A stretch of 9,441 nt of DNA from Candidatus Baldrarchaeum yapensis (GCA_016840465.1 JAEOSH010000071.1:1-9441); one strand, 5' to 3'. Positions 1 through 6,860 are shown, counted from the first letter of the stretch. Program-made: numbers and translations. Notes: generated by a model from the letters alone, not told the origin.

Positions 1-207
1 ATATTATGTCCATCTATTATCTATCTTTCAATATTAGAGTCCGGAAAAGTATTTACGAATTTAGTATGATGTTGGTGTTTTTCTTAAAAGATTTCAACAA
101 TTGCTGAAGGGACAATGATGATATACCGGATACACAGCGAATTGTTAATGCCCCAAGAAAGTTAAAATGAAAGGATGCTGTCATATGTACTTCCGGAGGG
201 AGAAAAT
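1..207 (+). promoter_or_regulatory. Leader region upstream of the BKACE gene
   Basis: No credible coding region is seen. The stretch is AT-rich, as expected for an archaeal promoter. TATA-like candidates are TTCTTAAAAG near 81-90 and GATATACC near 120-127; neither is a strong consensus. A 7-bp inverted repeat, AACAATT at 96-102 and AATTGTT at 140-146, flanks the second candidate and could be an operator or chance. The clearest signal is the ribosome binding site GGAGGG at 195-200. Confidence 0.35.
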
Positions 208-1164
208 ATGGCGGAGAAGAAGTTGATTATCACATGTGCAATCACCGGAGCGATGACGATACCCTCACAGACGCCGTATCTTCCAATAACACCGGAACAG
301 ATATCCGATGAGGTTAAAAGAGCCTACGAAGCGGGTGCCGCGATAGTTCACATACACGCTAGGGATCCTGACACGGGCGCGCCGACTTCCGACCTCAAGG
401 TGTTCAAGGAAATCCTAGCAGGAATAAAAAAGAAGGCGCCAGATGTTGTGGTGTGTCTAACAACTGGTGGTAGCGCTGGGATGACAACAGAAGAAAGGAT
501 TTGCGTGGTTCCTGAATTCGAGCCCGAAGTCGCTTCATTTAACATGGGCTCGATGAATTTCTCCTTTCATCCACGTGCACTCCAGAAATTAAAGTCTATT
601 GCAAAACAACCCTGGGAAAAGGCGTTGCTAGATCTTTCATGGGACTTCGTATTCAAGAACACGTTCAAGGATCTAGAGTACTTCTGTAAGACGATGCTCG
701 AACACAAAACAAAGCCGGAACTTGAAATTTATGATGTGGGGCATATATATAATGCACGCATCTTAATGGATATGGGACTGCTGAAGCCTCCGCTGTGGAT
801 ACAATTTGTAACGGGAGTTGTCGGCGGCGTCGGTGGAAATATTCATGAACTCGTACACCTCAAAGAGACCGCAGACAGGGTATTCGGGCCTAACAATTAC
901 GACTTCTCAGTGATAGGGATAGGCTATCCGTGGGAGTTCGAGGCCGCTGCAATAGCAATCGCAATGGGTGGCCATGTTAGAGTCGGGCTGGAGGATAACA
1001 TTTTCATAAAGAAGGGAGAGCTTGCGAAGAGCAATGCTGAACTTGTCGCAAAGGTTGTAAGGATTGCAGAAGAACTGGGAAGAGACATTGCAGCACCGGA
1101 TGATGTCAGAAAAATGCTCGGTCTTAAGGGTAAGGAGAACACCAAATGGTGGAATATGGTCTAA
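208..1164 (+). CDS. Beta-keto acid cleavage enzyme (BKACE, DUF849 family)
   Basis: Cytosolic TIM-barrel enzyme of 318 residues. Known family members condense a beta-keto acid with acetyl-CoA to give acetoacetate and a new CoA ester; the founding member is the 3-keto-5-aminohexanoate cleavage enzyme of lysine fermentation. Seen here: the metal-binding pair in VHIHARDP (His48, His50), the conserved SFNMGSMNF (110-118), Glu173 in ELEIYDVGH, and RVGLEDN (258-264), whose Glu262 corresponds to the third Zn ligand of the family. Length is normal. An ATG at 175 would add 11 residues, but GGAGGG at 195-200 sits 7-8 bases before the ATG at 208 and the homologous fold starts there, so 208 is chosen. The gene is followed by a T-rich terminator, then a TauE-family exporter. 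No lysine-fermentation genes are visible, so the actual keto acid is unknown. The family call is firm; the substrate is not. Confidence 0.93.
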   Translation: MAEKKLIITCAITGAMTIPSQTPYLPITPEQISDEVKRAYEAGAAIVHIHARDPDTGAPTSDLKVFKEILAGIKKKAPDVVVCLTTGGSAGMTTEERICVVPEFEPEVASFNMGSMNFSFHPRALQKLKSIAKQPWEKALLDLSWDFVFKNTFKDLEYFCKTMLEHKTKPELEIYDVGHIYNARILMDMGLLKPPLWIQFVTGVVGGVGGNIHELVHLKETADRVFGPNNYDFSVIGIGYPWEFEAAAIAIAMGGHVRVGLEDNIFIKKGELAKSNAELVAKVVRIAEELGRDIAAPDDVRKMLGLKGKENTKWWNMV

Positions 1165-1193
1165 TTTGAATTCTTTTAACTTAACGTCTACTA

Positions 1194-1212
1194 TTTTCTC
1201 TTTTTATTTTTG
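1194..1212 (+). terminator. Oligo-T terminator after the BKACE gene
   Basis: Three T runs (T4, T5, T4-5) follow closely, starting 30 bases after the BKACE stop codon, without an obvious GC-rich hairpin. Archaeal RNA polymerase terminates at such T tracts. This separates BKACE from the next gene's own promoter. Confidence 0.5.
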
Positions 1213-1257
1213 TCAAGCTTTGAATAACCAGACATAATTCGACCATTTTTACAAATT

Positions 1258-1283
1258 GTAACTAAATATTTTTATTCAGTTAC
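1258..1283 (+). promoter_or_regulatory. Inverted repeat over the exporter promoter (candidate operator plus TATA element)
   Basis: GTAACTAAATA (1258-1268), a TTTT loop, then TATTCAGTTAC (1273-1283): 11-bp arms with one mismatch. The AT-rich centre (AAATATTTTTATT) is also the best TATA-like element before the exporter gene. With an archaeal spacing of about 25 bases, transcription would begin near 1295, leaving a short leader that holds the Shine-Dalgarno GGAGG at 1311-1315. A dyad over the TATA box would suit a repressor of the winged-helix or ribbon-helix-helix type; the regulator is not in this window. Confidence 0.45.
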
Positions 1284-1322
1284 TATATGAAACCAACGAT
1301 AGAAGCGTACGGAGGATAATGT

Positions 1323-2147
1323 ATGAGGCACATGACGACAGATCCACTAATGCTACTTATTCTGGTGTTTGTAGGTCTCCTTGCTGGGATGTTTGGTGGA
1401 CTTATCGGAACTGGTGGTTGTAGCATAATGCTACCAATACTGGATTTCTACATCTACGGTGGAAAGGACACGGCACTCGCAATAGGGACGACAATCTTTG
1501 CGGTGATATTCACCACTCTCTCGGGGGCCTATGGCCATCTCAAGATCAGGAATCTGGATGTCAAATCGACGAAATGGCTAGCAAGCGGTGGAGCAATGGG
1601 AGCCGTGGTCGGTTCTATAATGTTCTGGTATCTTAAAGGACAGTTAATTTGGTTATGGCTCATTTTAGGTTTAGTCTTCATACTTCCGTCGATCAGGATG
1701 ATATATGAGGGTGCTCTTAAGAAGGGTCCCGCAAAGCCCTCGGGCGAGTCGTGGCTTGGAGGAGAGATCCCCGGAAATCCGTATAACAAGACGGTCTTTG
1801 GATTTATCATAGGCCTTACAACGGGGCTTGTAGGTCTCGGAGGAGGTTATGCCCTTGTACCCGGTCTCATATACCTATTTGGCGCTCCGGTGCACGTAAC
1901 GATGGGCACGTCTCTTGCTACGATGATTCCACTTGCAATAATAAGTGCGAGTTTCAAGGCATACAGCGGGGATATAGACTTCGGCGCCGGAATTGCACTT
2001 GCTATTGGGACGATAATTGGTGCTCAGATAGGAGCAAGGCTGATAAAGAGGTTCTCTCCATGGGCATTGAAACTGATATTTGGCGCATACTTCCTATACG
2101 TGTCCATAAAATATTTGGGAAAGGCGATCGGTATCCCGATTCCCTAG
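1323..2147 (+). CDS. TauE/SafE-family membrane exporter (TSUP)
   Basis: Integral membrane protein of 274 residues, normal for the family. TSUP proteins are thought to move sulfite, sulfoacetate or other organic anions across the cytoplasmic membrane. Seen here: two internally similar halves, each with the glycine-rich motif, AGMFGGLIGTGG...MLP at 21-38 and TTGLVGLGGG...VP at 166-180. Hydrophobic spans lie near 8-28, 50-70, 86-103, 107-126, 157-186, 193-210, 220-238 and 249-264, with a polar loop at about 130-155. GAQIGARL (233-240) is typical of the C-terminal half. GGAGG at 1311-1315 lies 7 bases from the ATG. The transported compound cannot be read from sequence. Being next to BKACE hints at an organic acid, but separate transcription makes that weak. 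The gene ends 8 bases from the convergent oxidoreductase gene. Confidence 0.9.
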   Translation: MRHMTTDPLMLLILVFVGLLAGMFGGLIGTGGCSIMLPILDFYIYGGKDTALAIGTTIFAVIFTTLSGAYGHLKIRNLDVKSTKWLASGGAMGAVVGSIMFWYLKGQLIWLWLILGLVFILPSIRMIYEGALKKGPAKPSGESWLGGEIPGNPYNKTVFGFIIGLTTGLVGLGGGYALVPGLIYLFGAPVHVTMGTSLATMIPLAIISASFKAYSGDIDFGAGIALAIGTIIGAQIGARLIKRFSPWALKLIFGAYFLYVSIKYLGKAIGIPIP

Positions 2148-2155
2148 AAGTTCCC

Positions 2156-3442
2156 TTATTCCTCCTTTATTATTTCCTCGGTACAAAGTCGTGCAGAGTA
2201 CCAGGCGATATCCCCACCGGAGCCGGGCGCCGAATAAGAATCCCCGGCGAAGAATAACCCCTTGATATCAGATCTTACGGGAATTCTATCAATTCTTGAC
2301 TGATGATAGTAAGGTGCTGCCCCGTCCACCATCGGGAGTGTCATCTTCCGAGTCCAAAGTATTTTATCCTTCAACTCCGGCAGCATCTCATAAATCAACT
2401 TTTCGAGCCTTTTAATAGCGTTTTCTTTCTCCTGCTCGAATTTTTCCCTCGGAATCGGCATGTAAAATGTTGCAAGTTGCTTCCCAGATGGCGCAACACT
2501 CTCGTCTATATTGGATGTCACAACCCCCATTACAAACGGATCCTCTGAAACTATCATCCCAGAGTACTCCACAACTGGCTCGGAAATTGCAAGATCTATG
2601 GAAACTCCTGCCGTGGGTACGGTTCCTTTCGCCTTCTTAACGAAGTCCTCTGGAAACAATTTCTCGTCAAGAATAGAAAAGATGTCTTGGCATGGAATCG
2701 CAACAACCACCTTATCGGCCTCTACAACCTCGCCATCGGCCTCGACTCCTCTAACTTTACCCTCCTCGACGATGACCCTGCGAACCTCCGTTCCCGTTCT
2801 AACTTCATTACCAGACTCGGTTATCACGCTAAAAAGGTTGTCAAAAATGGTCTTCCACCCACCCTTGGGATAGCCAGCTCCCTGCCCTGCCGCAATAGCC
2901 TGCTTTATCACATCTATGAATTCACCTGCAGATGCCCTTTCCAACTCTGGGACGACTAATACCAGTCCGGAGATAACTCTGAGGAGACGACGAACCTTAT
3001 CGCTCTTAACCTTATTCTTCATCCATTCAGAAAGCGGCGTGCTAAAATATTTGCTTGGATCCTCTCGAAGCGCTGTCATGAGTACGGATAAAGTCTCGTT
3101 CTTTTCCTGATCGGTAAGATAATCTGTAGTCCTTATCGCTACAGCGCTTAGAGGTAATGCATAAAACCTACCCTCGCTGTATAATACGCTCTCACCGGGC
3201 CTTATCATCTCCACCTTTTTACCCAATTCCCTCATCGTCTTTGCGATAATGCCTTTATCGCCAAATCTCGCCATATGTATGCCATAATCCAGCAAGAATC
3301 CTTCTTTTTCGATAACCATTGCCCGACCGCCGACTCTTGACGTCTTCTCCAGAACCACAACTTTATATCCCTTTTTCGAGAGAAGAGCAGCAGTGACGAG
3401 CCCTCCTACTCCGGCACCCACCACTACAACATCAAATTTCAT
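2156..3442 (-). CDS. FAD-dependent oxidoreductase, phytoene desaturase/amine oxidase-like
   Basis: Flavoprotein of 428 residues. The N-terminus is a Rossmann FAD-binding fold: VVVVGAGVGG (5-14) gives GxGxxGG, Glu32 ends the second strand to hold the ribose, and RVGGRA (36-41) is the usual flavin-proximal motif. LDYGIH follows near 51-56. The C-terminus has GLFFAGDSY...GSGGDIAWYS, the second FAD-contact motif of the CrtI/MAO superfamily. The middle is the substrate domain and gives no specific clue. A start at 3475 would add 11 residues, but the Shine-Dalgarno-like GGGTGA just before the ATG at 3442 and the start of the fold there favour 3442. No carotenoid-pathway gene is nearby, so phytoene desaturase should not be assumed; a role in lipid or isoprenoid redox chemistry is possible. 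It lies 214 bases downstream of the methyltransferase gene, probably with its own promoter. Confidence 0.85.
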   Translation of the reverse strand: MKFDVVVVGAGVGGLVTAALLSKKGYKVVVLEKTSRVGGRAMVIEKEGFLLDYGIHMARFGDKGIIAKTMRELGKKVEMIRPGESVLYSEGRFYALPLSAVAIRTTDYLTDQEKNETLSVLMTALREDPSKYFSTPLSEWMKNKVKSDKVRRLLRVISGLVLVVPELERASAGEFIDVIKQAIAAGQGAGYPKGGWKTIFDNLFSVITESGNEVRTGTEVRRVIVEEGKVRGVEADGEVVEADKVVVAIPCQDIFSILDEKLFPEDFVKKAKGTVPTAGVSIDLAISEPVVEYSGMIVSEDPFVMGVVTSNIDESVAPSGKQLATFYMPIPREKFEQEKENAIKRLEKLIYEMLPELKDKILWTRKMTLPMVDGAAPYYHQSRIDRIPVRSDIKGLFFAGDSYSAPGSGGDIAWYSARLCTEEIIKEE

Positions 3443-3656
3443 ATTCTCACCCTCTCTCCTGGCGGTATTCCTCATCGCATGTTAAAGTGAAAAATCTTCT
3501 CTCACCAGGTAGATATACCTCGCATGACCATCTTATATTTCCTTCTCGGGGTTTAATATCGTTACATAAGATGACCAACATGTTTTTACGAAGCCGTATA
3601 TTGAGGATATGCGATCGATTTTTCGAGAAGCCGCATGGAATGCTATCGAGAAACGG
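3443..3656 (-). promoter_or_regulatory. Promoter region of the FAD oxidoreductase gene
   Basis: No convincing gene here. On the minus strand AAATATAAGA (complement of 3531-3540) is a good TATA-like element and would start transcription near 3505-3510. CATCTTAT at 3529-3536, overlapping this element, is repeated inverted as ATAAGATG at 3566-3573 (8 of 8, with a 29-base spacer). The paired sites could bind a dimeric regulator. No clear T-rich terminator for the upstream methyltransferase was seen. Confidence 0.4.
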
Positions 3657-4640
3657 TTAACGTTCCAGCACCGCAAGAATGGTCTCCGGCTGATCGGTCA
3701 TCCACAAATCAAACGGGTTGAATATCTTTGTGCGGTAGCCCCACTCCTCCATAAGCCTCGCTCTGTATTCGTTTGCCTCTCTGTTTGTCCTTACGTTGAT
3801 TCCGTAAACATTAAGCAATTTCTTCCTGTTATAATCGAAGCAACACGGCGTGAACATGACAATACGAGGTCTCCACTTCTCTACAAGCTCTAGGAGTTTA
3901 AAAGCAAGACCATGAGTGTGCAATCCTATTATTGCGTCAAACCTCCCGATAGCGTCATAATCGAAGTTCTCGGCATCCGCCGTTATGAAACTGACATTCG
4001 AAATTCCGAAAAACCATGCCATTACCCTATTGAAGAAGTTCTCCGCACTATTTACCTCTATTCCAACTATTTCGATCTCGGGGAATATGTATGCGAGGCA
4101 TAACGAAAGAAACGCCTTTCCGCACCCTAATTCAAGTATTCTCTCGTTGCCACGCAGAAGCGGCGCGAGGTGCTCTATGAACCTCACCGTCTGCATCATT
4201 TTAGGCACGGAGAAGTTATGAACATATCTACGCATCACCGCCATGAAGTAAAAGGTCATATCGCCGTATATGTTAAAACTGCTAAGCTTTCTCGTGTTCC
4301 TACGCGCCTCTTCGGAAAACCTCCAACTATTGATAGGCCTGATCACAACTTTCCGCTCTATCACGCGTGGGTACTTCTCCACCTCCCCCTCGAATAAGGG
4401 CACCCTATATTTCCAGTTAGGGGTCAACACGGTGAAAGGGGTCTTCATGTTCGTGCTTATCTTCACGGCCAGTATCGGGCGCTCTATCTCGTCCAGTAGA
4501 TATAGATATCTCTTGGGAAATGGGAACTCCTCCTCGTCCTCCCTTATTCTCACAACGTATTTCTCTATCTCCTCCATCGGAATGTCATACTCCTTTATTG
4601 GAAGTCCGCTCCATCTTCCCTTTCCACGCAATCTCTGCAC
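3657..4640 (-). CDS. Class I SAM-dependent methyltransferase, substrate unknown
   Basis: Protein of 327 residues. The C-terminal half is a Rossmann-type methyltransferase: motif I RILELGCGKAF (167-177), the acidic ribose contact in IVGIEVN (Glu195), ADAENFDYD (221-229) and FDAIIGLHTHG (234-244). The pairing of LHTHG with FTPCCFDY (263-270) resembles the LHACG...PCC pattern of the Methyltransf_32 group, some of whose members modify RNA or protein; that resemblance is from memory. The first 120 residues are charged, match no domain I recognise and may bind the substrate. The start is uncertain: the ORF opens with GTG at 4640, but AAGGAG (4642-4647) is only 1 base away. TTG at 4631 (10 bases from it) or ATG at 4577 could be used instead. 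It lies 10 bases after the PIN remnant, in the same operon-like run. Confidence 0.75.
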   Translation of the reverse strand: MQRLRGKGRWSGLPIKEYDIPMEEIEKYVVRIREDEEEFPFPKRYLYLLDEIERPILAVKISTNMKTPFTVLTPNWKYRVPLFEGEVEKYPRVIERKVVIRPINSWRFSEEARRNTRKLSSFNIYGDMTFYFMAVMRRYVHNFSVPKMMQTVRFIEHLAPLLRGNERILELGCGKAFLSLCLAYIFPEIEIVGIEVNSAENFFNRVMAWFFGISNVSFITADAENFDYDAIGRFDAIIGLHTHGLAFKLLELVEKWRPRIVMFTPCCFDYNRKKLLNVYGINVRTNREANEYRARLMEEWGYRTKIFNPFDLWMTDQPETILAVLER

Positions 4641-4650
4641 GCTCCTTGTC

Positions 4651-5032
4651 TTACCTTAAAATCTCTACATCAACCCGCCTCCAATCATCATCCAACGTCA
4701 GGATCCTCTTTATACCCTTCTTGATCATGAAGATGTAGATAAGGGCATCACCAACGTCGATGCTTTTTCTCTTTCATTACTCATTACTCAACATCATCCG
4801 ATGATAATTTAATGCATTCTACCTCTATTTCCAGGTCGCGGAGGAGTTGTGGAAATCTATCCATAAGTATCGCAAACAACCTACGCCTTCTCTCGTCTTT
4901 TTCCTCTCTTAATAACTCATTTATGACGGTCAGAAATTCGTAAATCACTATAGGAATTGTAACGAGTCTGAACCCCTTCGCTACAGAGTCAGAAAACATT
5001 TTTCTTCCTTTGAAAAACACGTTTGTATCCAT
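4651..5032 (-). pseudogene. PIN-domain (VapC-like) toxin remnant, frame broken
   Basis: VapC-type toxins are PIN-fold RNases with four acidic residues. The first fragment (5032 to 4784, 82 residues) starts MDTNVFF, holding the first Asp and the conserved DTN, and has IPIVIYEF with the second acidic residue. It ends at TAA after LSSDDVE. A second open stretch in another frame (4773 to 4651) reads SIDVGDALIYIF... and ends ILTLDDDW...; this is the usual C-terminal PIN half with the third and fourth acidic residues. Between them lies a 7-bp tandem duplication (4774-4790) carrying stops in the frames needed. Joined length, about 120 residues, is normal for VapC. AAGGAG at 5061-5066 is ideally placed for an ATG at 5053, but that frame meets TGA at 5039-5041 before reaching VFMDTN, so the start may also be damaged. 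The fragment call is firm; loss of function is inferred. Confidence 0.72.
4774..4790 (-). repeat. 7-bp tandem duplication (TGAGTAA x2.4) in the PIN gene
   Basis: On the minus strand TGAGTAA (4790-4784) is followed directly by TGAGTAA (4783-4777) and TGA (4776-4774). Seven is not a multiple of three, so the extra copy shifts the frame. It sits exactly where the two PIN halves fail to join. Removing one copy lines the frames up but still leaves TAA TGA, so at least one more change is needed to restore the gene. Confidence 0.75.
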
Positions 5033-5038
5033 GAAAAC

Positions 5039-5330
5039 TCAGTCAGTTCTCATCACCTCTCTCCTTATCACTTTTGCAAGTCTCTCCTCGATTTCCCTAG
5101 GCAGCATTTTGTCAAGCCCTGCCTCCTCCACGATATTGAACCAGGCATCTAAAAATCTCGAGCATCTTTCTCAACTTTTCCTCTCTATCAGCACTATGAC
5201 TTCTTTCACCTTCTCCTCACTTGTGCCCACCACGAAAAACGCCCCCTAACGGGCATATAAAAACCTCATGTACGCCTCTGAACGGAAGTACGACTCGTCC
5301 TCTCTCATCGACTCTTCTCCTTTCTATCAT
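5039..5330 (-). pseudogene. AbrB-like antitoxin remnant, frameshifted with in-frame stop
   Basis: From the ATG at 5330 the frame reads MIERRRVDERGRVVLPF, the typical swapped-hairpin start of AbrB/MazE-type DNA-binding antitoxins. It continues to HEVFICPLGG and then stops at 5217 with an unrelated tail. One base off, just after the G5 run (complement of 5242-5246), another frame continues AFFVVGTSEEKVKEVIVLIERKS. It hits TGA at 5171-5173, then resumes in the same frame through RFLDAWFNIVEEAGLDKM and REIEERLAKVIRREV to TGA at 5039-5041. Joined length, about 97 residues, suits a VapB-like antitoxin with an amphipathic toxin-binding tail. It lies directly upstream of the PIN remnant, the usual antitoxin-toxin order. 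Its ATG overlaps the transglutaminase stop (ATGA). The AbrB start is fairly clear; treating the later fragments as one gene is inference. Confidence 0.6.
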
Positions 5331-6685
5331 AACGGCCCCCGCATATAATCCCACATGCACGGGGAAAATTTTTTTCGGTAGTAATATACATAGATAGGAC
5401 AAACATGTGGGATCAATTGCAATAATTTCCTCGGTCTCCCTCTTACCCTTTTGATTGCAAAAAGAAGCACTATGATCATTATTGCAATGGCAACAGATGC
5501 CACAATTACCCAGAAGAATAAATAATTCCAGTAGTAATTGTCCGTAATTATACCGACGTGCGGCCTCTCGGTCCATACCTCTTTTTCAATTACCCTAAGA
5601 GAGTTGTTCTTTATGTAACTTAAATAGTTGCGAAATTCTCCAACGTAGTCCCATGTACATGCACAGAACCACAACATAATCGGATCTTCCTTCAGCCATC
5701 GAGCATTATAATAGCACGAAGAGGGGGTGTTGCCTGAGCCAAATGTGAGATCTATCGGTAACCATCCGTACGGTGGCACGAACACCACTGCCCATCCATG
5801 GCCGGCAAAATTCTTATAATCAGCATAAAATCCGTAAGTGGTATTGCTATTGCCGAGTATCCACAACCTTATCTCCCTGTCGACGTACCACCCGCCTGCC
5901 ATGAGATAGGCTGGTATTCCAATTGTCCTCAAGATCGCTATCAGAAGGTTCGCCTGATCATCACAATCTCCTGTTGCAGTCTCATTACGACGTATTTTCC
6001 TAATGATCTCCTCGGGATATTTAGGAAGCGATAGGCAGGAAGGATAGGCAACATGGGATTTCACCCACGTCACTGCCGCATACACTATTTCCAAAACGTT
6101 AGACTTATTCTTCACGCCGGAAAGCACTTGATCTGCCGCCCACTGCACCTCAGTACTAGATGTGTTCCAAAGAGGTGTTTCCCTCGTGTACCTATAATAA
6201 TCATCTCTGAGAAGAATAGAACACTGAGGAATTGTGCCCGAATCGTTTACAGAAAGGTAATCCGGCATATCACTGAAAGATGCTAACCTTTTATCGTTAA
6301 ATAATTCGACGGTGTACGATATACATATATTCACCGTACTCTTTGGTGCGAGTTTTGTGACCGGGAGATTTAACTTAAGCAGTGATAGAACATTCCCGCC
6401 TTTACTCTTGATTACCGAAATATTGACACTTTTCCCATTAACTTTTACATTTATGTTAAAAACCATCTGAAAGCTGGTATTAGGGGGTATCAGCACGATA
6501 TCAAAGATGCCGTCGATTCGCACGTTTTTGCTTCCATTATTATAAACGTATAGCGAGTAGTTTACGACCCATGTAATTCCTCTCGTGAGCTTTGCTTTAG
6601 GGAGAAAGGATGGAACTAGTACGTACATGCAGAATATCATTGAGAGGGATACTATCGCCCCGACCAACTTAACGCCTCGTGACAT
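5327..6685 (-). CDS. Membrane-anchored transglutaminase-like protein
   Basis: Protein of 452 residues from the ATG at 6685. A hydrophobic segment at about 6-28 is a signal anchor; a second at about 389-411 is a transmembrane helix followed by a basic 40-residue tail. The bulk therefore lies outside the cell, in line with many N-x-S/T sites. The transglutaminase-like core has a full Cys-His-Asp triad: Cys241 in TGDCDDQ, His296 in GHGWAVV and Asp312 in LPIDLTFG. Such domains act as cysteine proteases or amide transferases; the substrate is unknown. Residues 30-130 look like a beta-rich domain. Longer starts exist (TTG 6733, ATG 6709), but 6685 places the anchor at the N-terminus with a weak GGGGT site before it. 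The stop overlaps the antitoxin remnant's ATG, and the gene heads the minus-strand cluster. Confidence 0.85.
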   Translation of the reverse strand: MSRGVKLVGAIVSLSMIFCMYVLVPSFLPKAKLTRGITWVVNYSLYVYNNGSKNVRIDGIFDIVLIPPNTSFQMVFNINVKVNGKSVNISVIKSKGGNVLSLLKLNLPVTKLAPKSTVNICISYTVELFNDKRLASFSDMPDYLSVNDSGTIPQCSILLRDDYYRYTRETPLWNTSSTEVQWAADQVLSGVKNKSNVLEIVYAAVTWVKSHVAYPSCLSLPKYPEEIIRKIRRNETATGDCDDQANLLIAILRTIGIPAYLMAGGWYVDREIRLWILGNSNTTYGFYADYKNFAGHGWAVVFVPPYGWLPIDLTFGSGNTPSSCYYNARWLKEDPIMLWFCACTWDYVGEFRNYLSYIKNNSLRVIEKEVWTERPHVGIITDNYYWNYLFFWVIVASVAIAIMIIVLLFAIKRVRGRPRKLLQLIPHVCPIYVYYYRKKFSPCMWDYMRGPL

Positions 6686-6800
6686 TTTTCGAATACCCCG
6701 AGATATCATAAAATGTTGTTGGCAAGTTAGCAATGGAGCATTGTAGACCGATACTTAATGGTAGGGTACCACAATTTATCCACTTGTTTGCATCGCCGTC

Positions 6801-6860
6801 AAAACTTTATATCGTTCTTTATGAGGAGCGGTTTGATTTTTCGACGATATTGTTATATAG
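6801..6860. promoter_or_regulatory. Divergent promoter region between the transglutaminase and Cys-rich genes
   Basis: The 270 bases between the two start codons hold no credible gene. TTTATAT (6806-6812) is close to the archaeal TATA consensus on both strands. Read leftward it would place the transglutaminase start site near 6780. TTATATAG (6853-6860) read rightward would place one near 6884 for the Cys-rich gene. Both leaders would be 70-100 bases, so the assignment is tentative. Confidence 0.35.

Noticed and set aside
96-146. Inverted repeat AACAATT/AATTGTT as a riboswitch or hairpin before BKACE.
   Set aside because: Seven AT-rich pairs around a 37-base loop make a weak structure, and no conserved riboswitch core was recognised.
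2511-2873. A 120-codon plus-strand open frame opposite the FAD oxidoreductase.
   Set aside because: Shadow of the real gene; Ser/Thr-rich translation and no motif.
5039-5248. TGA read as a sense codon (selenocysteine or recoding) to keep the antitoxin-toxin frame open.
   Set aside because: TGA ends the transglutaminase and acyl-CoA dehydrogenase genes normally, no hairpin typical of a SECIS element was seen, and a frameshift and a TAA elsewhere in the module would still break it.
5217-5576. A 119-residue minus-strand open frame spanning the transglutaminase tail and the antitoxin start.
   Set aside because: Most of it overlaps the real C-terminal coding region of the transglutaminase in another frame; only the part from the ATG at 5330 has an antitoxin-like sequence.
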